NCBI GenBank assembly: GCA_021442155.1 | Contig: CM038222.1 | Coordinates: 61,292,266-61,356,265, forward strand | From: Cymbidium sinense | Lineage: Eukaryota; Streptophyta; Magnoliopsida; Asparagales; Orchidaceae | DNA length: 64,000 nucleotides | Direction of reading: 5' to 3' | In this document: piece after piece, positions 37,904 through 50,577 of the stretch | Layout of the letters: each line of letters begins with the position of its first letter | Numbering within the stretch: the first letter of the stretch is position 1 | The notes under the pieces: model-generated | Databases searched by the model: none | Told to the model about the DNA's origin: nothing | Seen by the model: only the letters and a program-made list of their open reading frames with translations | Position numbers and translations under genes: made by a program

Positions 37904-38134
37904 ATTTACATTAATAGCACACACTTCTTATGTACTTATATCTTTAATATTTAAAGATATAAGATTTATAAATATATTATTTTTTTTATACATAAAATAT
38001 ATATTTTGCTTTAAAAAGTTAATAATATTATTATTTTTAATGTAATATTAAAAGTTTAAATTATATTTATATAATATTAAATTTTGACTATTACATATAT
38101 AAATATATAATAATTGTGTGCAATGTATATAAAT
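37904..38134. mobile_element. Family 1 MITE, copy D
   Basis: The left arm ATTTACATTAATAGCACACA and the right arm ending TGTGTGCAATGTATATAAAT are complementary. The element is about 231 bp, AT-rich and non-coding. Confidence 0.6.
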
Positions 38135-38365
38135 GCTCTTTTTTGAATTATTAAATTTATATATTTGTGTGTTAGATTAAATTATAAAAATCTGGCAAAA
38201 AAAAAATAGAATCGAGATTTTATTATAAAATTTAATATTTAGATGAAATATCAATTTATTTGAAAGATAAAATAAAAAAGCAATAACGAGGCGATAGTGC
38301 GCTGATATGGCGGTTCTTTCATTCTCTCATGTTCTCTCACCAAAAACATATAAAAAATAAAGAAA

Positions 38366-38600
38366 ATTTACATATATATATATCACGAAATTTTATACAT
38401 TTACATATTTTATATTTAAATTTAAATATTTATAAAATTAACACTTTTTCTATATAAAAAAAGATGTATTTTATTTGAAAAAAGTAATCAGAATGATATT
38501 TTTGATGTAATAATAAAGATTTAAATATTATTTAAATAAAAATTAAAATTTAAATGTGAAATATATAAATACATAAAAATTGTATGATATGTATATAAAT
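38366..38600. mobile_element. Family 1 MITE, copy E, next to the ZDS leader
   Basis: The left arm ATTTACATATATATATATCA pairs with the right arm ending TTGTATGATATGTATATAAAT-like text at 38600. The element is about 235 bp. It ends only about 350 bp before the ZDS start codon, so it abuts or contributes to the gene's promoter region. Confidence 0.6.
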
Positions 38601-38956
38601 CCCCCAAAAATAAAAGAAGAAACAGGTGCAAGATAAAGCGCACTTTCACTCAATTGACTGCCAACAATCGAGCTGTCACCGCCTCCGACGAGTTCGGTCT
38701 CTGATTCCATCTCCAATCCTAAACTTGTTAATTTCTCTACCCCCTTTCTCTCCTCACACGATTGTTTTCCCTCCATTAGATAATTCTCAGCCAACAAGAT
38801 TCCTTTTCTATGCAGCGCCAAGACAAACCGCACTTACTCGGTTTCTCCATCAAAACACGATTCCTTCTCGCTTCTTATTTATGTGAGAGAGAAAGCTAAG
38901 CCGGGTTGAAGTACTCGATCTGTCTCCCAAATTGTCCTTTTATCAGAGGCTCGGCC
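38601..38956 (+). promoter_or_regulatory. Presumed core promoter and 5' leader of ZDS
   Basis: Sequence composition changes here from AT-rich to balanced and pyrimidine-rich ('ctctaccccctttctctcctcac'), as is usual for a plant 5' leader. The start codon context is GGCCATGGC, a good initiation context. No transcription start or TATA box can be assigned with confidence. Confidence 0.4.
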
Positions 38957-41900
38957 ATGGCTTCTGCGGCTTGCTGCTCATTGGCTTATGTGGCCGTGAC
39001 CTCCTTCGGGAATTTGAAGGGTTCTAGGCGGGCATGGAGGGTCGGGGCTTCGCTGGACAGCAAAGTATCCGACATGGGCGTCAGTGGTGAAATTCTTATG
39101 CTGGCTTCCGTTATTCGTGCAATTTCGTCCATAATAAGTTGAATTTCTGTGGTTTTTCCGGTTTTGAGATTTTGATTTCCATGTTGGTTTCCATAGAAAA
39201 ACTGATTGTGAGAGTGAGTGGGAGTTTGGCTGGTTTGGGCGTGGAAAAGGTTTCTCTTTTTCGTCGCTTTACCAATGTTTCGGTTGTGCTCAGTCCTAAG
39301 AGTGCTCCAAAGTTGGGTATGGAATTTAAAAGATTTTGCAAACTTCGAGGTGTCGTGAAATTTTCCGGATAATGTTTTGGAACAAAGACTGAAACATTGT
39401 CTTCTACCTAGATTTCCAGACAATGCTTTGGAACAAAAGAACAAGAAAACAATTTTTAGGATGGAAGATTTTGATGAGTTTTCTCTGTGGTTCTGCTGAG
39501 ACTAGCTGCGGAATTTGATTATATTCTCCAGAATCGTGTATATTATATGCAACTATTGCTTCCATTAATTTCTGATTCTAAGTTTGATTATATGTTTGCA
39601 GAGGACCTAGATTACTTTCTGATTGACCATGACACTGACCATCAATTATTATTTTACCCTTTTGTTGTGTGCTTCCATGTCGTGCCAATTCTGCCTTATA
39701 ACCTATTCACATGCTTATAGCACCTCAATAATATCATTGTATGCTGTTTTATCTCTCAGTAGATATGAAGTCCCTTAATTTTTTTTTTGTTGGGGGGAAT
39801 ATGGGAATTTATCCATTATTGTAAAAGAAGAAAGGAGAACCCTATGCCATGCTAATTTATTTTTTTCTTCCTTATTCCAAATACTTTTGATAAACCTACA
39901 GATGATGATGATGATGGTAGGTAGAATTCATGTTTTATCATGCTTGTTAAGTATAACTTATCATGTAGTCTTAATTCTGAGCCAATTCGTTTACAATTCT
40001 TCACAGATTTGGAATGCCTGTGTTGAAATGTTCATGTGATAAACTTAGTGGAAGAAGAAGCATAATGGGTAGATCTAAGGTTACTTACGTATAAGATGTT
40101 GAAAATGATTTGCAACACTCAAGAATGGATGCAAAATGACGATTCATAAAACCAACCCCAATAATTGTGATAAAGCAAATTATGATGATAATTATAGACT
40201 TAGCCACGGATCTTAATTTTTGTAATTGTTAACCTTGTTTCCAATGTTATACAAATGAAGATTTAATTTCTTAAGATAATTTCTTTTGTTTTTCTTAACA
40301 TTCTTAGTATGATGTTAGTCTTTTTATTGTGTGTTTGGTGCAAGAATGGTTTCAATCTAATAATACTGTTGGGCTATGTTTGGTAATTATGATAATTTAA
40401 ACCAATAATATGATCTCTCAGTTCTTATATGTGCAATGGTGCTTGTGAGAAGGTATGGTTGGAAAATTTTCGTATGCTTCATAACATGCAACACACTAAT
40501 TTTCCTTGCTGATCTTCTATCATAGCAAAAGTTATACTTTATTCATTCTCTCATTCTTCTTCAACTAATTAAGCCATTATAAGTTGTTGTTTCTCTTCGA
40601 GCCTGCTAAAGTCAAAGTTTTTAGGGCAGCTCCAAAAGGGTTGTTTCCGCCAGAACCCGAGCATTACAGGGGACCAAAACTCAGAGTTGCTATTGTTGGA
40701 TCTGGGCTTGCTGGGATGTCTACTGCAGTAGAACTGTTGGATCAAGGGCATCAGGTAAGATGACATTATGTTTAGTTGGGGATTTGATTTGCCACTTTTT
40801 AAACTAATTGTGAGAGAGAATAGTCATTTTCCTTCTATTTTTCCATTGTTTACTATATCCCCAGGTATGAATCTTACTAAATGTAGTTGAAGTAGGTTTT
40901 GGTAGTTTGAATTGAGGTTTCATTGATATTTTTGTTGTTGTTGTTGTGTTATGTGGGATCATATTGATTTGTTGTGCCTAAAAATGGCACTCCCATACAT
41001 TCTATATACTCTGATGAAATTTATGAGTGATTTGTCCTTAGTTGCGCGCTTGTTTCTCTCTACTTTGTCACACCACCTGTCATTGAAATATTTCCCCCCC
41101 TGTTATCGTTAAGTTTTTTGTTTATTTCTTTATTGTTTTGCATGTTGCATACGTAGCTATATATTAAAGATTATTGCTTTTATATTAATATGTTATACAC
41201 TTGATAGCTTACATGGAGCCAAGTAATTAGTTTGCTCTATTTTGCAGGTTGACATTTATGAATCTCGGCAGTTCATTGGAGGCAAAGTGGGGTCTTTTGT
41301 TGATAAACATGGAAATCATATTGAGATGGGATTGCATGTGTTTTTTGGTTGCTATAGCAATCTTTTCCGTCTAATGAAAAAGGTTTGTTTTCTCATGAAT
41401 TTCTTCTTGTATCTAACAGGCCAACCTGAGCAATACTCAGCATGCTCTACTTTTAATAATCATTTGTGCATTTTCTGATGTCTATTAGACCTTAGTTTAA
41501 GATATGCTTTCTGACAGGTGAAAAACATGGGATATGAAAACTAATTAATGTTAGTCTTGGAATTGTTACATTACTTCTGTTATTATTGTTGGTTTTACCA
41601 TTACTTTAAAATATTATCATACTTTTATTATATTATACATTTATAATCTTATTGTTTCTCTCGCAGATTATCTGAGTTTTTTCTCATACTTAGAATAACG
41701 GATTAGAGGCTTCTCAATCATTTTTCAATTGTACTTCATGAATAGGTGGAAGCTACTGAAATACATTTTCCATTACTCACGGAATGTTTTCTATTGAGTT
41801 TATGGATTATAGCACTTTAATGAAAGATTTTTTTACTAGGTACACTTAACCCTGTTTTAAGTGTTTGTTTCTCGGGTGGTAAAGTTGCTTCTGTCCAATA

Positions 41901-43522
41901 GAACATTGCTAATGATAATTGTTTCTTGGAATGTTTTAGTTTGATATTTATATTTTCACTTTGCTGTTTTTGCAGGTTGGCGCTGATGGAAATCTGTTGG
42001 TGAAGGATCACACTCACACCTTTGTAAACAAGGGGGGTGACATCGGTGGTATGTAATTTATAACCCTCTTTCTTGTGCTCAACATTTTCCTATATCTGAT
42101 CTCTATTCATCTGGAAGATGATTGTGAATATATATAACAATTAGAAAAACATAAACTGATTTTCTTATACACCAAAATAGTAATTTTATGTGTATTTATG
42201 CATATGGGGGGAGTTTGGCTTTGTGATATATCTGGAACTTATTCATTTTCTCAAATTTTGTTATTAGTGGATACATGTACGGGCATTAGAGAGTCAAAGC
42301 TGACTCATGAGTAGGCTCAACTGCTCGATAAATGGCTCATGAGCCAAGCTCAATGAGCTCACAAGCCAAGTTGAAGATAGCCTCAATTTGACTTGTTTGT
42401 TCGTGAGTTGGCTCGATTAATAAATATTAATATAAAATATATTTAAAATATATTAAAATTTAATAGTTTAAGTATAAAATTAATAAAAATATTTAAAAAT
42501 TATATTCATCCTCTTACATAAAACAATTATTTTTATCATTTTTATCATAATAATTACTTGAATCAGAATTATTTTATCTCTTCTATACTAAATGAGTTGG
42601 CTTGTGAGTTGATGCGAACACGTGAACTAAAGCTCATGCTCGAACTTAATTTATTAATCAAGCTTAAGCTGAAGTCGAGAGTAAGTCTAGCTTGGCTAGT
42701 CTCTTTTACACTCCTAGACAGATGTATTGAAAGGTCTAGATTAGTTATGATTTTTTAAATGATATTATGAGGCTGTTTGGTTAGCGAAGAAGAAGATGCA
42801 ATGTAAAAAAAGAAAAATGTAATGCAAAGTGAAGTAATGCATTTGAAATACTTTTTAGTTGTTTGATTGAAAATACTATAAATGCAGGAATTTATTTTTT
42901 TATTTGATTAAGATAATGCAAAATAAATTAGGATTGTTGGTGAGAGTGTTTGAGGTAGTGTTGATGGCTAATGGCAAGAAGTAACCTTACATATAACAAC
43001 CTAGGGAGATAACTCAACCAAATAGGGCCTAAGTTCTTCTGCATTTAAAATCCACATTTCATGTACTGCCAAAAAAAGGGTGTATGTTATCACCTCTGCC
43101 AACAAGAAGAATTAAACTATCACCTTGTATAGGCTCTTCCACTTTTCATAAATTTGCAATTGAGTCTCCATCATCATTCTCTTTACTTTCTGTAGTGCAC
43201 GTTGGAGGATCTTACAGTTTCAGAGATGTCTCTTAGTGCAAGAGACTGCTAGACACTGCCCTTTTTGAGATGGTTAGTCGAAGGCACCAGGGAGACCAAA
43301 ATTTAGGTCAGAACGAAACTTGGGAACCTCAAGATAATGTAGGCATTAGGGTTGTCAAAAAAGCTCGTTGTTGTGACATCGTGTTCTCGTTATGTAGCTC
43401 GTGTTATTTCGTTCGTTAACTAAACGAACACATTTCAACTCGATATATATAAGCAGAGACATGACAATCATTTGTTCGTCGTGTTACTCGATTCTTTAAA
43501 ATAAAAAAATTATATTATATTA

Positions 43523-43553
<31 letters not shown>

Positions 43554-46500
43554 TTATTATTATTATTATTATTATTATTTTATTACTATTATTTATTACT
43601 ATTATTATTATTATTATTTTATTACTATTATTTATTACTATTATTATTATTATTATTATTTTATTGCTATTATTTATTACTATTATTATTATTTTATTAC
43701 TATTATTATTATTATTATTTTATATACATACAAATATATTTACTTATCACAAACACGTAAAGTGGTTAGAATTTTTTGTTATCTGAAAAATTGAGTTGAA
43801 TCTTCCTTCATGATTTTTGATTATTGTATTTCGGCCATTTGAACACCAGTCGACACAAGCGATTTTCAAACGAGCACGATGAAATTTGGTAATTTGACAC
43901 TAAAGACAAAATAAATTTCAAACGAGCGAACAAACAAATTTCGTTAACTCAAATTCGACTCGTTTACCCCTTAGGCATACCGGTGGTGCAAAACAAATAT
44001 GTTATGGACGATAACTCTTGTTGTGAATTAATTTCAGCATGTTATATTTTGCATAGTTTGTTATTACTACAACAAAAATTTTTCAAAGTACAACTAAATA
44101 AGCGTAGCTCTGTTGGCCTGCAGTTCATAGTTTCTGTATGTTATTCTTTGAGATAATCCCAAAGAAAAACAAAATAAAGATGTTATTGGTTGATACCTTA
44201 GTGGTGAATTTAATGTATTTTCTTTGAGCCAGTGGCCATTAAGGTCACACATCATTGGTTGAAATATTTGAAGTAATATGTTGACTTTTTTTGTTGACAT
44301 GCTGATGTTACCATGTCTTGGATTTGCTATATTGATCTCTGTTGCAGAACTTGATTTTAGATTTCCTGTTGGAGCACCTATTCATGGCATACGTGCATTT
44401 CTAGCTACAAATCAACTAAAGGTATGGGGACTGCTTCTTTAGAAGAAACATGCAGCAATTTTTATAGTCACATGCCTGCTGGATTTTCAAATTTCATTTT
44501 TTCATTGTCATCATTTATAATGTGTTTTCTTTTAGTTATGTTAGTATTTTATTTATGTTCTACTTTTTCATCTATGTTTCCCATTTTAACAGCCTTATGA
44601 TAAAGCAAGGAACGCGCTTGCTCTAGCTCTAAGCCCCGTTGTTAGGGCTATTGTTGATCCGGATGGAGCATTACAGGATATAAGGAACTTAGATCATGTA
44701 AGCAAAAAATATACTTATAGAAATTTTCACTATGTTTCGTAAATGACTTCCATCATCCCATTGTTTCTGTTGTTTATACAGGAAAGTAAATCTTTCTTAG
44801 ATTTAAAAATCCAGAAAAAATAGAAACTTTTGATCAAGCAAGCAAAAACACTTTTCTTTGTTAGTTGTAAATTGAAATATTGTCTCAGATAAACCATAAT
44901 TTATCAATTATTGTTTTGTAAATGTCAATTTTTTTGGGAAGCAACATACCTTTTTCACAAATGTAATTAAGATGCATTTACGATTATGTTTGTATCCCAA
45001 CTTTGCAGGTCAGCTTCTCTGATTGGTTCTTGTCCAAAGGTGGAACCCGCGCAAGCATACAAAGGATGTGGGATCCTGTAGCTTTTGCCCTTGGTTTCAT
45101 CGACTGTGATAATATCAGTGCTCGGTGTATGCTCACCATCTTTGCTTTGTTTGCAACCAAAACCGAGGCTTCTCTATTGCGAATGCTGAAGGGTTCCCCT
45201 GATGTTTACTTAAGTGGTCCTATAAAGAAATATATAACTGACAAAGGTGGTAGGTATGTAGGTGACAGAATTTGCATCCTGTTGCTTTCGATCTATAATA
45301 AAATCATTATTTTTTATTTGTGATCAAGATTGATTCTTTTAAGAAATTGGCGTGAAGCATCTGTTGATGTTGCAGGTTTCACTTAAGATGGGGTTGCAGA
45401 CAAATATTATATGATAAAACTGATAGTGGAGATACTTTTGTTGCAGGCCTTGCCATGTCCAAGGTTAGCTAGTAGGTTTTTCTTTTGATGTTGGTCCCTT
45501 ATATTTCAAGTCAAAAATATGCTAATAGATACTAGAGGGTGGGCATTGTACAATGGTTAGGTTACACCACGGTTTTGGATTGTATTGTTTCTCTCTTAGC
45601 CATTGCAAGGGTAGGGATACTTATATCCACCCTCCATTGATTTATTTATGGGATAAACTTTTTTTATCCTAAAGTAGAATGCCCCTTCAACTTTTATTTT
45701 AATTTCTAATTCTATGACCTTCAAGTGCATGGTCAATGCTATTTGACCTATTTATTGCCACTCAAACCAGTAGAGCCAGTAGAGTACACACGTTTATTTG
45801 CTTTTGTGGTCATTTGACGATGCATCCGTTGCATTAAAAGGTTTTTGTTGGATGCAAGACTATGATTTCTCATTTTGTCTCTGAGGGACTTCCCGATTAA
45901 TTCAAATTAATACATGGGTTTTTTATAATGTGTAATGGTTTTGATTACCAACGAATATATTCGAGAAGTGCTAGAATTTTTATATTTGGTTGATGGTTGG
46001 TTAACCTTTATGAAATCTGCTATAATTCTATCATCGAGTGACTTGTTACTGGAGATGAAAATTAATGGTACTATTCTTGCATTTAAAGGTTTAGTGGGTT
46101 GTAGATCAAAACCAAGAAAGAGAAGGGGAAAAAAATAAAATCTAGGAGGAGAATGACTATACTCTTTTGAAGAGAACAAAAGTCGATTTTTCTTTTTATT
46201 TTCTTTTAACTGAAAGTGGTAATGGTTTGTTTAACGTCTTAACAAACGTCTCTGCTACAACTTTGAAAATGTCAGGCCACAGAGAAGAAGATTGTGAAAG
46301 CAGACGTCTATGTTGCAGGTATGTGAATAATGATATGTAAGTTTCCTCCTTACTGACTTTCCGGACCTTGTGAGCTGAGGCTGTGTGTTCTTACTTGTCA
46401 GCATGTGATGTCCCTGGAATTAAAAAGTTAATTCCAGCACAATGGAGAGAATGGGACCTGTTTGACAATCTGTTCAAGCTAGTTGGAGTTCCTGTTATAA

Positions 46501-48769
46501 CTGTGCAGCTTCGCTACAATGGCTGGGTGACAGAGTTGCAAGATATTGAGAGGTCGAGGTAACTAACTGCTGGAAAATAAATTTTGTATTTTCGAAATAA
46601 AGCTTTGTGCTTGTAATTCTCTTGTTTATGAGCATAATCTTTGCTTTCATACTTTAAGTTTGTAAATACTTGCTTCTAACATATTGGTGATTTGGAAATC
46701 TTTCATTTGATCTGTACAAGAACATTGATAACAATTTCTTATTTTCTTACCTTAACTCCTCAGACAACTGAGACAAGCCGTAGGATTGGATAATCTCCTC
46801 TATACTCCAGATGCTGACTTCTCCTGTTTTTCTGATCTTGCTCTTGCTTCACCAGAAGATTACTACAAAGAAGGACAGGGTTCCCTCATCCAGTAAGTGA
46901 CTTTGTTAAAGTTTTGGAGGTTTGTTTTCCATGAATTAGTTTTCCCTTATTCTTAAAAACTGCATATGTGATTCACAATTTACTTGTTATTTGTATATCA
47001 GCTACTTGTAGCTAATTCATTTTCTGCAGAGCTGTTCTTACACCTGGTGATCCCTACATGCCCCTGCCTAATGATGAAATTGTAAGGAGAGTTCAGAAAC
47101 AGGTCAGTTGTTGCATTCAGATGATTGCCTTCTTTATTATGTGAAGTCTTAATCCGGTGGTAATAGCATAAGAGTTGAATTTGGAACTGTTGTCTGATAA
47201 GCTACCAGTTTGTTGCCAGGCCAAAAGGTTGTTGGAAATTTACTTTTGTTTTCCTCAAAGGGATTTGTAATAGCAGTGAAGTGATCGCTTATGAAACCAG
47301 AATTTAAGCCTGCTATTGTTTGGATTGTTTGTTCTTCAGAACAATAGCGAGCATGGAAAATGCAACACTGCAAGAATTTAAAAAAAAACATATAGTGAAC
47401 TAAAAATTTTAGTTATTCAGTAAGGTAGTTTCGCCTATGTCCAAGTATCGAGAAATGATTTTCACTACCTCAGAGCTGACTACAAAGGTGGATTGTAGAA
47501 CTACTTTTCTTTACTATGCTCATATATATTCGCAAGTTCATGAGATTTGGCTTCACTTAGGCGACCAATCGAAGCACGTATAGAATTGTAATTTAGTTGA
47601 GTGTTGGTTGTTACTCTTAAACAATGTGGAGCACAAACTCATATTTTATGTGAATTTTTATGAGTGAAGCTTTGCTCTGCATTTTATTGAGAGACATTAT
47701 ATTGGAAGTGTTCAACTATCTACTTTGTTGTCAGGTCTTGGATTTATTCCCATCCTCCCAGGGTTTGGAAGTTCTGTGGTCTTCAGTTAGTCAAGATCGG
47801 GCAGTCTCTTTATCGTGAAGCTCCAGGAAAAGATCCATTTAGACCAGATCAAAAGACTCCGGTTAAAAATTTCTTTCTAGCCGGTTCCTATACTAAGCAG
47901 GTAAGTCAAATTCTAATATATTTGAGTTAGGATCTCTCCTTTTAGGACTGTTTACTTTTTAGTTACTCAAACTGAAAAAAAATATGATTATTGAATGAGG
48001 TTCTTACCAGTAATTATCAACTTTATAACGATGCTGCAGTATAATAGTATTCTTTTTATTGCGAGAGCATCTTGGACAGAGTAAGAAGCATTCGTATAAA
48101 GTAATTAAGTTTTTGGGGCAAAATTAATCATTTATGTTCATAGGAGTAAAATTTTTAGTGTATTATATGATATTAAAGAATTTAATAAAATTTTAGGAGT
48201 GGCGAGTGCCCTCCTCAGCCACCCATTAGTTCCACCATTATTCACAATATTTGGTAGATTCAACTCGATCCTTTCATGATTAATACAATCATCAAAGTAC
48301 AACAATCGTAAAATATGCTTAGCTTTCTTGATAGATTCAACTCGATATTCTAACATATAAATGCTCAAAATTCTTGACAAATTTGTGTGCTATTCATTTA
48401 TCTACTTGAGCTTTTTTTTTCCTTCCTCCAAGAAGCAGTTAAACTCTTCTGCCCCTTGCTGAATAAGCTTCCTCCATTAGAAGGGCACTCACTGTACTAC
48501 CTGAAACAAACATGCACAGCCTAACATGTTAGTTTAAGGCCTACATCATCTACCAGTTTTCTCCTTTCATAGCATGAAAGATGAATCAAGCTTTCCCCTA
48601 TTATCTGCAGGACTATATAGATAGCATGGAAGGGGCAACTCTTTCCGGCCGGCGGGCTGCAGCTTACATCTGTGGTGCTGGCGAAGAGCTTCTGTCGCTG
48701 AGCAAGAAGCTAGCTGCTGATGAAGCACATGGCTTCTCTGAGGCGGCGAACACGCTGAGCCTTGTGTGA
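38957..48769 (+). CDS. ZDS: Zeta-carotene desaturase, 14 exons, one frameshift in exon 13
   Basis: This plastid FAD enzyme converts 9,9'-di-cis-zeta-carotene via neurosporene to poly-cis-lycopene in carotenoid synthesis. Exons: 38957-39086, 40630-40754, 41248-41382, 41976-42048, 44348-44421, 44593-44697, 45009-45253, 45376-45463, 46276-46318, 46402-46558, 46764-46892, 47030-47102, 47735-47900, 48611-48769. All introns are GT-AG and all junction phases join in frame. Without one extra base the product is 566 residues, normal for plant ZDS. Residues 1-43 resemble a chloroplast transit peptide (Ser/Ala/Arg-rich, few acids); the conserved protein begins [10 protein letters not shown]. The dinucleotide-binding motif G-S-G-L-A-G is in exon 2; the C-terminal S-Y-T-K-Q / D-Y-I-D-S-M-E-G-A block spans exons 13-14. 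As written, base 47789 shifts the frame and TGA follows at 47816-47818, removing about 90 residues. The start ATG is the first in the leader and gives the expected transit peptide. Confidence 0.95.
42287..42716. mobile_element. Candidate hAT-like non-autonomous element in ZDS intron 4
   Basis: The text has many 'gctcatgagc' and 'gagctcacaagcc' phrases. The left end TAGAGAGTCAAAG and the right end CTTTTACACTCCTA resemble the TAGGGGTGTAAA-type ends of plant hAT MITEs. No target duplication was found, so the boundaries are tentative. Confidence 0.35.
42771..43029. mobile_element. Candidate Tourist-like MITE in ZDS intron 4
   Basis: The left end GGCTGTTTGGTTAG and the right end CAACCAAATAGGGCC are inverted repeats of the type seen in the split MITE at 32230. 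The right flank is TAA and the left flank TTATGA, so a clean 3-bp duplication is not shown. The interior contains repeated 'atgcaatgtaa' and 'taatgca' text and no frame. Confidence 0.5.
43348..43971. mobile_element. hAT-like non-autonomous element with 8-bp flanking duplication
   Basis: The element runs from AGGGTTGTCAAAA to TTTACCCCT and is about 624 bp. It is flanked by TAGGCATT (43340-43347) and TAGGCATA (43972-43979), an 8-bp target duplication with one mismatch, as expected of hAT elements. The ends are rich in 'gctcgt' and 'cgaacg'. An ATT microsatellite occupies its middle. It is non-coding. Confidence 0.6.
43508..43722. repeat. ATT trinucleotide microsatellite
   Basis: About 215 bp of ATT repeats with periodic 'ttttattactattattta' interruptions, giving a higher-order repeat of about 50 bp inside the hAT-like element. 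Confidence 0.95.
47789..47789 (+). other. ZDS: Extra base causing a frameshift in ZDS exon 13
   Basis: After the Trp-Ser-Ser-Val codons (ending 47788), the text reads A-GTC-AAG-ATC. Dropping one base restores the conserved Val-Lys-Ile-Gly-Gln-Ser and keeps frame through the rest of exons 13 and 14. Exon 13 is 166 bp where 165 is expected. As written, a TGA stop falls at 47816-47818. The base is not in a homopolymer. It may be an assembly error, a null allele, or a mark that this copy is a pseudogene. Confidence 0.85.
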
Positions 48770-49081
48770 TTTTTTTTTTTACACAGAAGTTATTTTATGA
48801 GCAATGAACACATCAAATGAGCTGGAGATTCATCTTGTAAATTAAAATAGGTTGAAAATGGGATATGGGATAAAAGCGTTTTTGATGATATTGAAAATGT
48901 TAGTAAGTGAAAATGGCGTGTGAGATGCATTCAAGCAAAGCTATTTGATAAATTGATGGCCGAGTAAATGAAATTGATATTGTTTTGGATAGATTAAATC
49001 TTCATTTGTACTGGTTTATATTTTTCAACAGATTTTTTTAATATCAGTTTATGATAGAATTAGGAAATTTTTATTATTATT

Positions 49082-49100
49082 TATGCTGGCTTTTTCTTCA
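49082..49100. repeat. 19-bp target site duplication of the LINE (left copy)
   Basis: TATGCTGGCTTTTTCTTCA occurs here and again at 50578-50596, exactly bracketing the LINE. It lies about 310 bp after the ZDS stop codon. Confidence 0.9.
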
Positions 49101-50577
49101 TGATTATTTCGATAAATTTTACGCTAGTTATCGACTACCTATCGCAATCCTCCACTTTTCACATCCAGACTTGGGACCGACAAGTTTTTCCAATAGAAGT
49201 GTGGAAATGTTTAGGAGATCAAGGAATTTTTTGGCTTACAAATCTTTTTAATGCTATTTCAAAGAGTAAAAAGATGTCAGATGAGTGGAGAAAGAGTTTG
49301 TTGGTTCTTATATTTAAGAATAAAGGTGATGCACAAGAGTGTGCAAATTATAGAGGAATTAAGTTAATGTGTCATACATTAAAATTATGGGAGAGAGTAA
49401 TTGAGCATAGGTTACGACGTGATACAAAAGTTTCTCACAATCAGTTTGGTTTCATGCCAAGTAGATTTACTATGGATGTTATATATTTGTTAAGAGGTTT
49501 GATGGAGAAGTATGGAGAAAGTAAGGAGGATCTACATATGATATTTATTGATTTAGAGAAAGTTTATGATAAAGTTTCAAGAGATGTTCTTTGGAGAGTT
49601 CTAGAACAGAAAGGAGTTAATATTAGTTATATTCAAGTAATTAAGGATATGTATACTAGAGCTATTACTTGTGTCCAAATACAGGAGGATTGACAAAATA
49701 TTTTCCTATTTTAGTTGGATTATATCAAGGATCAGCTTTAAGCCCTTATCTTTTTGCTTTAGTTATGGATGTGCTTACTAGGCATTTACAGGAAGATGTA
49801 CCTTGGTGTATGTTTTTTGCTGATGACATTCTTCTTGTTGATAAGACTAGAGAGGGAGTCTAAGAGAAACTTGAAATATGGAGGTCAACATTAGAGTCTA
49901 AAGGTTTGCATTTAAGGAGATCTAAAATTGAATATATGGAGTATAATTTTAGTTGTAGAAGTTATAGTGGTAGTGTTGTGATATTAGGTGAACAAGTCAT
50001 TAATAAGAGTGAGCAATTCAGATATTTAGGTTCTATTGTTCAAAATGATGGTGAAATAGATGGAGATATTATTAGTAGAATTCAAGTTGGATGGTTGAAG
50101 TGGAGGAATACATCGGCTGTTGTGTGATAGAAAAGTTTCACTTAAATTTAAGGAAAATTTTATAAGATGGTAAGACATAATGACTTATGGTGTAGAATGT
50201 TGGCCAATAAAAGAAGCATAAGACTAAGTTAAGTATTACAGATGAGGATGCTCTGGATGAGTGACTTTACTCTTAGAGATAAAATCGAAATAGTATGTTG
50301 GAAAAAAGTTGGAGTAGCTCAGGTGGAGATAAGATTAGAGAGTCACCTTAGATGGTTTGATCCACATAAAGTCGGTAGATCATGACGGTTAGGAGAGTAG
50401 ATGCATTAGATTTCTTATGTTAGAAAGGTAGAGGTAGACCTAAAAGACTTGGTTAAGATGTATAAAAATGACTTAGTATACTTAGAATTAAATGAAAATT
50501 TAGGATACAATGGAGACGAAGGATTCATGTAGTCGACCCCACTTAGTGGGATAAAGGCTTATTGTTGTTGTTGTTTG
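49101..50577 (+). mobile_element. 5'-truncated RTE-type LINE
   Basis: A 1477-bp insertion bracketed by identical 19-bp duplications. It begins inside the reverse-transcriptase region, has no endonuclease, and ends with 'ccccacttagtgggataaagg' followed by a TTG repeat tail, the characteristic 3' end of plant RTE elements. Truncation at the 5' end is the usual outcome of target-primed reverse transcription. It is not intact (see the RT pseudogene), but the perfect duplication suggests only moderate age. Confidence 0.9.
49164..50510 (+). pseudogene. Non-LTR reverse transcriptase remnant
   Basis: Frame 1 (to 49693) carries the RT blocks P-I-E-V-W-K-C-L-G-D, D-E-W-R-K-S, N-Y-R-G-I-K-L-M, N-Q-F-G-F-M-P and F-I-D-L-E-K-V-Y-D-K-V. 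Near 49675-49690 the frame shifts. The next frame continues with Y-Q-G-S-A-L-S-P-Y-L-F and the catalytic F-A-D-D-I-L-L, meets a stop at 49861-49863, and resumes through 50127. Beyond that, broken text still resembles the C-terminal domain of RTE proteins (M-R-M-L-W-M-S, then V-G-V-A). At least one frameshift and several stops make it non-functional. Order and motifs point to the RTE clade rather than L1. Confidence 0.85.

Larger units (their letters stand above)
42049..44347 (+). other. ZDS intron 4, enlarged by small transposons
   Basis: At 2.3 kb this is the longest intron of the gene. It carries three separate non-coding insertions and an ATT microsatellite, listed individually. The splice junctions (G|GTATGT and TTGCAG|A) are intact, and the exons on both sides are in frame. 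Confidence 0.85.

Noticed and set aside
38986..39444. 152-codon minus-strand frame
   Set aside because: It overlaps ZDS exon 1 and intron 1 on the opposite strand, has no recognisable domain, and part of it arises from a local duplication ('ctttggaacaaa').
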